From positions 12,649,992 to 12,713,991 of the forward strand of contig OZ022261.1 in the NCBI GenBank assembly GCA_963978905.1: DNA of 64,000 bases, read 5' to 3'. Position 1 is the first letter of the stretch, and every line of letters starts with the position of its first letter. The position numbers and the translations under genes are program-made. This stretch comes from Trichostrongylus colubriformis. Its lineage: Eukaryota; Nematoda; Chromadorea; Rhabditida; Trichostrongylidae. The notes below the pieces were generated by a model. The model worked only from the letters and a program-made list of their open reading frames with translations. It was not told the DNA's origin and did not search any database. Shown in pieces: positions 36,159-48,500 of this stretch.

Positions 36159-36399
36159 GGGTGGGGTCCACGAGGTCGAATTTCCGCGCGGCCGCGCGCG
36201 ATGAGCGGCACAGCGGGTGCGAGTGCTAGTGGCAGGGCATGGCAGACTTCAAGCGAGGCAGTGTGGTATGGGTGGAAAGCGCAGACGTGACGCAGTCACG
36301 CTCAGCCGGGCGATCAAGGGCAATCGATACGGCGAGTCGTACGGGGGCGCCGCGAGTGAAACGCCGCGAAGCGGAAATTCGACCTCGTGGACCCCACCC
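36159..36399. mobile_element. Mutator-like MITE with intact 9-bp target duplication
   Basis: Perfect terminal inverted repeats of about 29 bases begin GGGTGGGGTCCACGAGGTCG and end with its complement. CATCAGTAC lies directly on both sides (36150-36158 and 36400-36408). A 9-base duplication with G-rich long inverted ends fits Mutator-like elements. The internal GCGGCCGCGCGCG block also occurs near 24181. At 241 bases it is non-autonomous. Clean ends and duplication indicate a fairly recent insertion. Confidence 0.85.
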
Positions 36400-36408
36400 C
36401 ATCAGTAC

Positions 36409-39000
36409 CATGAAAACAGCGACTTTGCCTAGAAAAGATTGCGAACAGATTTGCGACGGTGTAAAAGAGCTATGCACGGCCTGTGATGGCAAAGTAGTAT
36501 TCACGAACGGATTCTAAACAAACATTTGACCATTCAGACGACAACAACCGTACAAGGGTTCCAAAATTGAGGAATTATTTCCTAGATTCGTTAAAAATCT
36601 TTTTAATTTTTTAATTTTAACTTCAACTTTAATTAACTTCAAAAAATCGCTGCAAGCACGTCAAGGATGGTAGACAGACAAGTTGATGAGAAGGAATCGC
36701 GCAATGAACTTTTTGGGTGGACTGAAGATATCGGAAAAAAGGGCGCTGTACTCTCTTTGTTATATGCGGCTCTCACTGAAAAATGAAAATATCAAGGCAA
36801 TTATGCAAAATAGCGAAAAAAAGTGTGCGGTGTACAGGTCTGCTCCATGAAGATTTCTTTTCTGAGACCCCATTCTAATCTGTGATCTGTGCGGGGGAAG
36901 GGGATGAGAGGAGAATCGCTCGATTGGCGCGCTCATCGCGCGAGATGGGATGGGGGTGGAGGGCAACGCTAATCTTCCCCCACACCCCCCTCACCCCCCC
37001 CCCCCCCCCGTGATCAGAAACACCCTAGATGTACTTTTGGCACAGTGGAAAAAGAGCGGAATGGAACAATCAGAATCTTTGTAGTACCCCTTCCTACGGT
37101 CGAGGAGGTGCTTTCGCTTTTTCTTTCACTGAAGAGCTGATGCAGACGGCGATGGTGTCTGAGGCCAGCTTCATACTCTGTGATCTCGGCGCTGATTACG
37201 TCGGTGGCAGCGCTGCCTGCCGCAGACTATGAAGGCGGCCTAACCTAACCAGCAGTAAACGTTGCCCTGCTCTCCATAGGTACTCGCTCATCGAAGGCCT
37301 TACGAGTGAAAGCATCCAAACGACGGGAGAAAAAACTTCACTGCGATTCTGCCACAGATCGCACCTTTGGAAGTCGCCATTTCATTGAAAACTGCAGGGC
37401 CCCCACACTTTTGATTCCCCTCATTACCCCTGAGGTATCCCTGTGTTGAAAGTGCGGTTCTTTCTTCGTGCTTTAGAAGTTTAACCGGTGCAATGTATGG
37501 AGCACCGGAAGATGGAAACTTTCCTCGCTCTTCGAGATACGTGTTTCAAAGTCGTTTCGTCCCCAGAAAAACGATGAATGGTTTCGAAATGCGCCATGTC
37601 TGATTGAGGGTGAGTGCGAACAGCTTTTGTTCTATGGATACCTTCACTTTTTGCTAGAAAATCTAGAAAGAATCGTCCACGGAAATTCAAGTTCTTCTGT
37701 TACCCACATACTTACATAGGTTATATGCTTACTGACGGCAGCAACCAAACTTCCCGCGCATATACAAGAAACCAGATGAGATAGAGTTCTCCAAAGTGGT
37801 GGACGACGGGGTGGGGCGTCCGAGTGAGTGTGGACGCTAGACAGCTGAGGAGCACAGAAGTGATGCTCACGTAGTCAGGGACACAGAGCGAGAAGCAATT
37901 CAAATCGGGCGCGAAAAGTTGAACTGCGCCTGGCTGCTGACGGCTCTTCAAATGATGTGGAGGGAATTTTTACGAATTGCTCTTCTTCCAGTTTTTCTAT
38001 TTCTACTTTATAATAAAGGAGGATTTTCGGTTTTTTCGTGCTTCTGTTCATGTACTGTATCGCGTAGAGTGTTTTAAGAAAAATTAAAATCATGGACTTT
38101 TGTGAACGATTCCTTCGAGGGGAATGTGCGCGGTTCCCGAAATTTTCGCGTTAGCCATCCGGTAGGCCTAAAAACCATCTATTTTGGGTTGAAGGTAAGG
38201 GAGATCGTTTTTTCGTATTTAGCACAATATTCGTATTTGGCGAGTTAGTCGCAATTTAAAATAAAACTGCAGATTTAAATGCTCATTCATCAATATTCTA
38301 CGTAGGTAAGCATGGTGAGTAGTGCATTCAGTAGTAGGTGGAGCGGCTGTTGCGCGTGTGTGTGCACCCGTTCGAGCACCTCTGCAGTTTAATCTCTGCA
38401 CGTGATTTATTATACCATCTATCTTCAGGGATAGTAAGATGTTGATGGCACACATAATAGCCGATCCTGAGGACGTATTCATAGAGACTACCACACCCTT
38501 ATAAAATACATCAAGACCAAAAATAGTAGTCACGTGGACACATGTTTTGAAGTGGGAGAAACTAAAGAGCGCTGAGAGAACGTGCAGCCCGTCTCCTGCT
38601 ATTTTTATGATATAATACCCACGGAAACACTTTTTAATCATATAAAAAAAATCAAGTGAAAGGCAAGAATCGCTGTAAAAAATTACCGACTGAACAATGA
38701 ATACAAAACATGACAAAGGGGTGCAGATACGAACTTTGAACATGAATTTTGTTGGCAGGTTTCAGCATAAATTCGCATGGGTTATAACATTTACCGAGGA
38801 CGTAGGAATTCTGGGTGACCCAGGAGGGGAAAAAATCGGGCACGCCGGAACACTCACAGACCACTCGGCACTGAGCTCTCTCGTTAGTTTTGAGTTCAAC
38901 AAAGGCTCACGCCTCAGTCGAAGATCCTTCGTATTTTGGGTCAGGAGGTAGGGGGGAGGCGTGTTTTCAGGAATTCCTTCGACTAATCCTCGGCACCCAC
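36409..39000. other. intergenic stretch
   Basis: Holds a C-run at 36997-37010 and no supported gene. The 174-codon minus-strand frame at 38219-38743 is the longest non-repeat frame of the window but has no domain, and its length is about what chance allows in 64 kb. A G-rich patch with GTAGGGGGGAGGCG lies near 38945. Confidence 0.4.
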
Positions 39001-39143
39001 AACCAGGGTACACCGGGAGTCGAGGGTTCCTCGACAGCGGTTCGTATTTGACCGGACGGAGGGGGGAGGGGGGGGTCGTCCCTGCAGAGGTCTGCGGTAA
39101 GCGCCTAGATCTAAACTTTCAATAGGCAGATGAGAAGCCATGG
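39001..39143. repeat. G-rich dispersed repeat, copy 2
   Basis: Matches 2592-2735 in block order (CAGGGTACACCGGGAGTCGA, GTATTTGACCGGACGGAGG, CAATAGGCAGATGAGAAGCC). Confidence 0.55.
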
Positions 39144-39719
39144 GTATTTCACAGCGAATTCGTATGAATAAATGTTGAATAAATATTTTTGCACTAAGTA
39201 AGAATACATAGCAATAAAACACTTGACAACTATACAATCCGGCAGCAGTTAGTGGTATTGTCAAAGAAGGTCGTATTTGGTACCCTTAAAGGAACCGGAA
39301 GGGGGTCCGATACAGGAGAAACATACAAAGAAATGAGCATTTCTTAACGAACGCAGAAGGTTAGAAGCGATAATCGGTAAAAAAAACCCGAATTCAAAAG
39401 TGCATCGCTGCGGTGTGTATTCGCGCCTCATTCGCATCATCGCACTGGCGTTCCGAGTTGTCCGCTGTAGGAGACGGCCGCGGGCCAACTTTAGTTGTAG
39501 CACCTGACTCCCAGCGCAGTGGAGTGGCCATTCCCAACTACATTAGCACTCATGTAAGTACATCTAGAATCAACATAAGAAAGAACAAAGGAGAAGGTAA
39601 AAGGAATGAACAACTTTATAATGGAAATATCTTCTCTTGGCACCATGCCAAGGCGTCAAATTGGCGAGTTTGTGCAATGGCGGCCACTTGAACACGTCCA
39701 CACTACGTCTGTTCTACCG

Positions 39720-40746
39720 GGGTGTGTACCCTAATGTCAGGACGCCGCATCGCGACGTTCTCCGCGCGACATTGGCGCGCGAGTAGTCTGCTCTCGGTGG
39801 GAATTGCGTGTAATTGCACAAAAGAGCGGTGACCGTATCGACGCCTGTTCTTATTCACTTTGCCGCTATACTGAACTTGTTTTTTTTTATTGTTTTCATT
39901 TGAATATGTATAAATTTAGCTCACTTGGTGTTTCTGTGATCACACAAGAAGTAGTAGGTAGTCCTACAACTTCGCTCGGTTTTTCACATGACGTTCCCCA
40001 CCCGGAGTACGATACTGAGACCATCTGCTTATTATTATAGTACTTCTTTACCGCATAGAAGTATTGTGCTAGTCTACTGTACTTGGGTCAAATAAAGTCG
40101 GGGGGGGGGGGGGGGGGGGAGGGGAGTCGCTATTTTGCGTCGACGTCGAAGCTCCTTTCCCTCTCTAGGCTTAGGTGAAATTGATATCCCCTCCTCCCAC
40201 ATGAAAAAGCATCAATTAAAGCATAGGTTTCAACTGTTTTAGCCTAAGCCTGGGGGAATGAAGCTTTGATGAGGGTGAAAATTTCGCGTCTCCCCCCCCC
40301 CCTCGACTTTACATGACCTGCAAGAAGCGCACTGATACAACTTGATACAATTCAAACAATGCAATAATGACAAAATAATACAATAACACAATTAATTTAA
40401 CTATAGTGCGACATAGGTAGCAAAAGAAAATTTCCGGTAGCAAATGATGGAAATAATAGGTAACACAGCATAGAAATTGGAATGACTGCATGCAAAACAC
40501 TATCATCAACTAAAAATAAATTGAAACATGCGAGATGAACTAATTCATGCGAGTTTCGACTATTGAAATATAACAAATTCAAAAGCAAACTCAATATCAC
40601 CGCCAACATGAGTAAAAGTAGGCGTCGATACGGTCTCTGCCCTTCTGGTGCAATTACACGCGATTTCCACCGAGGCAATGAACTCGTGCGAAAACGTCGC
40701 TCGCCGCATTGTGCCACGCGGCGTCCTGACATTAGGGTACACACCC
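39720..40746. mobile_element. 1,027-bp Mutator-like non-autonomous element
   Basis: Perfect 27-base terminal inverted repeats begin GGGTGTGTACCCTAATGTCA and close at 40720-40746. The 9-base target duplication GTTCTACCG lies at 39711-39719 and 40747-40755. The empty-site relative at 21541-21549 confirms the duplication. Subterminal arms also pair (GGAATTGCGTGTAATTGCAC near 39800 against GTGCAATTACACGCGATTTC near 40648). No transposase frame; it is itself interrupted by the hairpin at 40085-40318. Confidence 0.9.
40085..40318. mobile_element. GGGTCAAATAAAGTC hairpin element, copy 2, innermost
   Basis: Ends GGGTCAAATAAAGTCGGGGG and CTCGACTTTACATGACC are inverted repeats. The interior matches the copy at 21707-21926 (TAGGCTTAGGT, TTGATATCCCCTCCTCCCAC, TTTTAGCCTAAGCCTGG). 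It lies inside the Mutator-like element, giving the third nesting level. Long G and C runs near its ends are prone to sequencing error. Confidence 0.8.
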
Positions 40747-40793
40747 GTTCTACCGTAAGCCAAAATCACTCCCTTACGGTGTCTTTAAGGGAG

Positions 40794-42573
40794 TGGGGGA
40801 TCGTACTGAAATGGCTATTTTCCTCGACACCTGGGAGTGGCCTGCCCACAACCCTTAAGAAGTACCCATGACCGTTGGAGAAATTTGAAATTTCTTAAGA
40901 CCGGTCGGTCGATCTCTAAAACCAAGGTCGTCATTAGATAACCATGCTTTGCTCAGATGCCGTCGACCGGGGGAGAGGGGAGAGGAAAGGTCGTCGAGAA
41001 GAGGCGGGAGAAAAGAGGCGTATTTTTCGATAGAATTCAAAGGGATTGTATCGGAACCCCCTTTCCAGCAGGTAGGGTCGAATTTTTAGAGAATTTTCCT
41101 CGACGCCAGGCTCGACCTTGGTTCAACAGGGGTTAGGCGCGAAATAGGAGTGGAACGGCGTGAAGAGACATTAAGGAAAACGCGCACACACCAATCACAT
41201 CAAAGAGTGGATTCAACTATGATAGAGACAATGTGGCTTCAGAGTTTCTGCGCGCCGTAAGGAATCGTCCTCGGGACACCCAAGAGTAGCGCCGGTGCAG
41301 TTATGGAGCAGTCTATCTACCCCCAGAGAGACTGGAATGCCCCAGTTATCTTTTATTGCGCGTTTATTAGTGACGGCAAACTGCAGCGGTCTTTAGGTAA
41401 CATTCTGTGCTAAATAAACGGCCGAGTGTGAAGATCTGATGGGTCAAAGATGACCGAGACTGACGCTATCGTATGACTCGATCGAATCGAGGCTGTATGA
41501 CACCGTGAATCACGGCCACGTAGCAAAAAAAAAGTGATTATAGTACTTTCCTCACTAATGAATATCCAGTGAGAGTCATGAAATGAACTGATTGAGAGAC
41601 AACGTGAACGTGAAATGCAACTGAAGCAGAAAGCAGAGACTAATGGCTGTGATAGCAAAATGAGTTCATGGTAACTTTCAAGTTAAGTTCAGACAAATGG
41701 TAGCAAGTACGTTAGCACGCTCATTCCTCTCCTCTTCCAAAAAAGAAGAGATTTCTTTTGTCCCCATTCATATTTCTCTTTTTCTGGATCACAGCTTCTT
41801 AAGCCTCATCATAAATTTCAGGTTGAACGTCTAAATGAATCCCCCATGGTTGAGAGCTTAAAGGTGGAAAAAATGCGTTTCAGACGGCATGTTTTGTGGG
41901 AGTCACATAGTTAGGCGGGCAATAATCGCTTCTAAAGGGCTGCTATTCAAACGAAGGCGCCGCTGACTTTACCCAGGGTGCGAACCGCACTTCGACTGAA
42001 AGCCCTGCTTTCCATCTTGCTGAGATAGTTGTTAGTATTGTATCTTTTGACACATTGACATTCAAATACCTCCGCTGGCATCCGTCAAATTTCTGCGTAA
42101 TCCAACTACCCATTCAAACCACTCCAAGATTCTGGGCTGAAATTGTGTGCATGACGTATTCTCAAGTGCTCTGTCGACTTTTGACACATTGACATTCAAC
42201 CACATTGACATGTGCCGTTTTCTCTTGACTCTTTAAACTTTTGCTTCGATACCGGACATGGTCCCGGAACAGTAGAGCTACCCATAGCACAGCTCGGCTG
42301 GGTGGGCGGGACATAAGGCGCCGAGACCGGCGGCGATGCTGATGGACGAGTCGTTGATAGTGCAAGCGGCAAGTTTGAGTGCGAACAATTGCTTATGATG
42401 TGTGAGGGTTCGCTTATGTTGCATTTTGGTATACGCTTGTATTGATCTTTACTGCTTGTTCTTACTGTTTTGAGTCCATTGTATCCATTCTTTTTGTGGT
42501 TAATTTTGATAACTCAAATTCAATTAGGAAAGTGTCAACCGCCTAAAGACGGGTAGCCTGCGTATGGTTTTCG
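40794..42573. other. intergenic stretch upstream of the receptor gene
   Basis: CTTTTGACACATTGACATTCAA occurs twice (about 42047 and 42178; the second runs on into CCACATTGACATG). No gene is supported. The promoter of the downstream receptor gene is expected here, but no TATA-type element stands out. TTCAATTAG at about 42520-42528 could serve as a trans-splice acceptor for its mRNA. Confidence 0.35.
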
Positions 42574-45500
42574 ATGTGGTTACTTTTGCCGCTCCTTATA
42601 CTCGCGCCTGAAGGTAAACGGCTATCATTCAATTTATGGTTGGATCGATATGTCTTGAATATGACTTATTCAGATCTCAATGCGGTAATTACTGAGTATG
42701 AGGAAATCGAAGATGATTTAGCATCACCAGAGAACTATACCTACAATGAGAGCGACGCTGAAATCCATTCGGTACAAAGTTTACGTGTTTTTTTTTTGCG
42801 TCCAAATTTTGATTCTTTTTAATCAATGAGTTTTTCGCGCATTTTTCGCAGAAAATCCACCAAACCTTCCAACATTATCGGAAATGTCGAAGTGACAATG
42901 AATGGTCGTGTGATAAGAACTGTCGCCTCGAATTTCTAACGGAAACCAAAAAATGTAAGTTCATCTTACTTGCTATATTCCAGCGATAGATGAGGTCGTA
43001 TTTCAGGTCGCAACCCTGATCCTGATGATAACTGTTTTGGTATACCGATTACTTACAAGTACTCGCGCGATTTTCATGTGCAAAGGTTTCCACGTGAGTT
43101 TGCGGTGCTCAGTCGTTATCCCAAGTAAGTTTATCATGGTACCACATGATATTTAATACTGAAGAGCCTACTTTAGATGCTGGTCTCACCTTGCTCCGCT
43201 GATCTGTGCTACCATATATCGGCCTTGTTCTCGCCATTTTTTCATCGAAATGGACAACAATGGTGAAGTGAAGGTGAGCTTTTTTCTTACATCATAGAAA
43301 TTTCTTGATATCACTCTTTTTTCGAAGGCATTTAATCAGTTTGGGCGTGGTAGGTCAAAAGTGCGGGGCCTTGAGCGATCGATGTCGTCGATCAATATTC
43401 TCTCTAGTGACTGTCGAGGATAAACCCTTGGATGCGTGAAAAGGACAAGATACGATTGGTTTTGTTGACTCCTTTATTGGACGGTTGCGAAAAGGCAAGT
43501 GCAAGATAGGTAGTATCGATTGGTAGGCCTGTTCTCCTACTCCTAAATTGCTCGGATTCCACAGAATCTGCACCCAGCTCATCCCTTTCGTCAAATCGGT
43601 AACCCTTCTGTCATATTCCTCTTTTCGCTCGATTCCTTAGCACTGAAATAATTGAGAGTCAGTATATATGTATCTGGCGTTACAAGGAGACGTCGTGAGC
43701 ATAAGTGGTTTATCGACTCCAGAGCTTATCCATTTTTTAAAGACGGCGAGAACCACTCACGCTGGCTCAGAAATGACGGAAGATTCAGTAGAATCGATAT
43801 GTATCTTGTTCTGTTCACTTGTTCAACACATTGTCGTTCCTAGTCCTACCCTTATCGGCGCACTTTGATTGTGATGAGACATGGATCTAGATACGTTGGT
43901 CTGAAATATCACCACCCTATCAAAATGGCACCGGGTTCTTTCGGTTTCATAATAATGTGATTGTATGCTCAATCTCCTTTCAGAACGGAACCATTGAATT
44001 GTGGCAGCTTCTAAGTGCTTCACAATGTGAGTCAGTCCATCGAGTATGTGGAGCCGTTGTCTCCTCACACCTTCTATTCACTTACACCCAGTGTGAGGAT
44101 CCGAAACGTAGTCGGCTTGCAGTAACTACTAAATCTAATCGCCCCCTGTACTCTACCTCTTGTCAAGTGAGTCCACGTTTTCGTCCTTCCTCTTTGTATA
44201 TTTGTATTGTAAACTCTTCAATCTAGTTTGCATCCGATCAGTTACCTGTTCCGGTGAAAAGTGGAATTTGTGCTTGGCCTCTGGTTTCTACTCAGAGTCA
44301 CTTCATTCATCATGACAGCTCTCCCGTAATTGACGAATGTTTTCTTCCTTGCAGGTAGTGTTTATTAGCCTCGATTGCGATCCCTTTTTTTCAAGTTTCA
44401 GAAGTAATTTATTCCAACCCCCTCCCCCTCCCCTCGCAATGATAGCTCCCGATTTCTTATATGACATGGATGCACGCGACCACACGGCGAACTCTTCTGC
44501 CGATCGCTAATGGCAGTATGTGAAACCGATATAGTGTTATGAATTAGTAGTTTAAACGTACCTCGCGGTTTTTCGTTTCTTCACCTCAAGATGAGCCTTA
44601 CGTCAGTATTGTAGCCCGTTTCCGGTGTAAGTGGAAGTTGCATATGTCTCAGATCAACAATTGACTTTTTGCGGAGTTGCAAATCGTACTTCTGCAGGGT
44701 ATAACACAGCCTCACAGAGCGCTACTTTTCCTTATTGCAAATTTCGAGTTAAGAGCATCTCTGCTGAACTTCCTTTGCCTTTTGTTGTCAAGTGGAAACA
44801 ATCACATTTTATTTGATTGCCGATTCAGGTCAGTCCTCGTCCCTCCCTCACTGGCGAGCCGTTTTCGGTCCACACGCTTTATAATCTGTTTAATTTTCAC
44901 TGTAATCTTCGTTGCGGAATCTGTAAGCTGCTTCCTTTTGCTCACTTCTTGCCAAAGTACTTGAGGTGAACTTGTTGCAGGTTTACTTTTCCCGGTTTTC
45001 GAAAGTATTTTCTGAAAGTCTATTAGTATTCTGCGTATCCCATGCTATGACGTCAATTTCCGTTTATTTCCTCGTCTGGAGTGTGCCAGTGTTTGATTAC
45101 TTCTTTGCTCTATCAGAATGTTCCGTTGATGGTATTTCTCGAAGATACGCGATCTCCCACAGTGCACTTGAATGGTCTGTTTCGCACTTTTTTCGGGCAC
45201 TTTCGCACTTTTTGGTCACTTATGGGCTTGGTCATGAAATGCGATGCTGTCAAATATGCGGTTCAGGGCTTGTCCCAGTTTTGATGAATGGTTTGAAGCT
45301 TTTGGGCGAAGAAACTATGTGTTCTTCACATATAGAACCTCTCTTATATGAATTCATGCTTTAAGCTTATATTTACAGGTGCTCCCTCCAATCAGTTGTG
45401 CTTTATGCATCCTTCATTGCAGCCTTCACTTGGTTATTCGCACTATACACTTATACTGTTTGCCATTTAACCTCGGTTAGACGCTTTTTTCCAGCAAGGT

Positions 45501-48500
45501 CAGGCATTTTCTGCTTATTGTGCTTATTTCCATTTTATTTACATGCTTTCCAGGTTAAGCAGAATCAACGTTCGTGGAATTCTCGTCCTTTCTATATATG
45601 GGTTTTCTGTAATCTTAGCGCTGGTGATGAGCAGCACGGTGAGCATGTTGGAATTCTATCCACTCAGTTTGCCTCACTAACTTATGGTTCATTTTTCAAG
45701 CGTGAAAACGACGGAGTGACTGGAGTCTGCTACTGCGGTCTCATAACTTGGTGGAAGTATTTCGTTTCTGTGTTCCCCCTTTTCTGTCTATTAGTTGTCG
45801 TTGTTTGTATTAGAATATTCGCTCTCTCCAAAAAGAACGGTGAGTTCCATCAAGGCTCTGCGTTCGCCCCACACTGAACTCAGTTCTGTAATGTTGCGAC
45901 GCTCGCACTTCAAGGGTGGTCACGAAGCGATCGACGATCCGGACCGCAGCTGCGCGCCTCTCAGTTTTACATACAGCTAAAATTACTCCTCATGGTCTCG
46001 AATTTAATTAATTTCTGGTGTGTTGAAGTATTCATCCGGCTAACTTGTCGGCCTACGAAGCCTTGTTGAGTGGAAACATATGTGTAAAACAAAACATCTA
46101 TTATCTTTTTAAATAACAAGAGGAATCTGAGCTAATCCTGAGCTTAATATTGAAACCTACCGACTTCATGGAAAGATGGATCTGGCACCTTGAGCTGGTA
46201 TTGTTACGGTGTTGCTTATATAGGTGTTTTCAATCCCTTGAAGTCTGGTCAGATCGCTAAAGGAATATCACAGATTGATATTTGAAAATATGTCAGACTT
46301 CAAATACCAATCTCCTCTGGGCGCTCCCCTTAGGAGTCCGACTTATCCTTGAACACTGTAAAGGATCAATACAAGCAATGCCATGGTGATTTAGCTCAAG
46401 GTGCCAATCTACAGCTCCATCATTTCCATAAGGTCAGCGAGTTTCGATGTGTCGCTTAGGATCAATTTACCTTGAGATTTCTCTTGTAGTTTAAAAGGGT
46501 AATCGGCATTCTGCCTTACACGTATGTGTGGGCTTTACAAGCTCCGAAGAAGGCGCATCGCCGAAAAGAGCCGCATAATAACCTTGGACACTGAGCACAA
46601 GGGTATCATCGGTCCTAATAAATAATCTCAAGATTAATGGATAGTCGTACATGGAAATCACTGATTTTTGTTCAGTACTAGCGGAAACTATGGAGAACCG
46701 AGATGCTGCGCTCGCTATGAATAAAGCCGAGGAGAGCGAATATCAGAGATGTGAAGCAACCCAGGTGGGTGAATGCGAGATGCTGTTCGTTATGGGGGTC
46801 ATCGATTCCAACTCCAGAGCAGTGAACATAACGATGTGGTGAAAAGCGACTCGGAAATGAGTGCCAACAAGACATCGTCTGGTAATCTTGCTCCGACTGA
46901 TGTCAGTGGAGCTGTCCGATTGGTTGACTTGAATTCTGATAGGAAACAGACGTACAATGACCTGCTGTCAAAAGGTTTGTAAATATCACTTGCTTCACTG
47001 TTCAATTATCCTTGCCTACAGTATAGTATCTTTGCAGAGTCTCTTCAAGAGTTGTACGATCAACATTCTACCGCTAATTGCAAATACTTGAAAAAACGCA
47101 CTGTTCTCTGTCGCTCTTCCGAGCTATCGAAATGGTGGTCAGGTATTTCTTATAATTACTTGAATCCTTTTGAAATTTGCAAATGTTGGCAACAATATGG
47201 GTACGATTGGTTAGGGGACGTCCATAGACCACATTCCGGTTCGATACGGAGGTTCAGCAAAAACGACAAGAAAGGTCAGAGTCTGCGCATCGGCGATTTG
47301 GCATCGTAGTTGAGATACAAATCAATTATGTGGCTTTACTTTTCCAAACGGTCAACGTTGTGTGAATCGGTCGATCCGTATATTAACCTTTTCACCGAAG
47401 CCCCCGTTCTCCCAAGACACCTTGGCGCGGATCCGCCGGTCCGCCGACGGTATATACGCGGCTTTACCTATCGATCGATAAGCGCACGGCTCTGTTCTGT
47501 GTCCAGAAGTTACCTCGTTCTTTGAGCGTTTTATCATCCATTTTCATGCTCTTACATTTAGATTGACTCCTATTTTCATGTTTCAGTGACATCGTTTGGG
47601 TTTGCGACATTATTCTTGATAGCTGCTCCAGCTGTTCATTATCGTTACACCAGTTTCCCTTCTGAAGATTATGAAGCAAGGAGTATCGTTGACTACCTTA
47701 GGTAAGCCGAAGAATCTATACTGAGAAGGGCTTACACACGTGCAATGCCCCTGTTTCGAATTTATCTTCTTATCCATCTACCGAGTGCTTTTAGTTGCGG
47801 TACAGCTCATGCCATCACGAATCGTTCCATTGACTGGACAGCTAATGGAACCTGGCCGTCATCATCAATCGTGAACGCTCCGTGGTGCTCCTTACCTTTG
47901 AACCAGGCACTAGCTCGTATGGATGGCGTACTCATAGTATTCATACTGCTACCTGCAATGCCATTCCTTGTTCTTTTCGTCGCCTTTATAGCCGGACTCA
48001 GTGGATACGGAGGGATGACAGTGGTATGCATAGCTCTCACTTAAACAGTTATTGACTTGTATTGTTTTTGATGTGCAGGTGCGTACAAAACGTGATGATG
48101 TTGGCGATCCTCCTGTCCGGGAAGGAAAAGCCGAGCGTTTCCAGCTACTTCCCACTGAAATAAAGGAGCAAACCACCGCTGAAAAAGCGTTCCCTCTAGA
48201 AAGTGGTGAAGGCTGAGATTCTTTCTTTTATACTATTCTCATATTCCGATGCTTTCAGTTTGTACTCTTCAGGGTCTGCGCCACAAGAACGTGACGAAAA
48301 TGAGGACGGTGCTTCGTCAAATTCTCAGTGAGTTTCCAATCTTCTCTATACTTCCTGGATGTTGCTGCGTCCGACATCGTCCTCGCGGCTACTGCAAGGG
48401 AAGGACTCAGAGTGTGTACAGATAGGATCGCTTGTGATCTTAGTATGGCCTCCACATTTTCCGCGATTATGTTATAATTTTTGCAGAGTGGGAGACGGAC

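Larger units (their letters stand above)
39288..40793. mobile_element. host repeat element split by a nested insertion
   Basis: The outer element (39288-39719 plus 40756-40793) is a minus-orientation copy of the family at 54157-54625 and 21512-21705. It has short inverted ends, AAAGGAACCGGAAGGGGG and CGGTGTCTTTAAGG, and no coding capacity. It is interrupted exactly at GTTCTACCG, which is present once in the uninterrupted relative at 21541-21549 (reverse complement) and twice here. Confidence 0.85.

Noticed and set aside
38219..38743. 174-codon minus-strand open frame
   Set aside because: No domain, no clear promoter or splice support; a frame of this length is expected about once by chance in 64 kb.
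44402..44510. Candidate exon between exons 6 and 7 of the receptor gene (proline run, then in-frame TAA)
   Set aside because: It has a good acceptor and phase but runs into a stop with no donor. Skipping it joins exon 6 directly to 44829 in phase and places the linker cysteines next to segment 1, as in Smoothened.
45554..45667. Unspliced reading through the segment 4 region
   Set aside because: It gives no membrane helix. Using the donor after CTG at 45623 and a 44-nt intron restores a hydrophobic segment 4 and keeps the phase.
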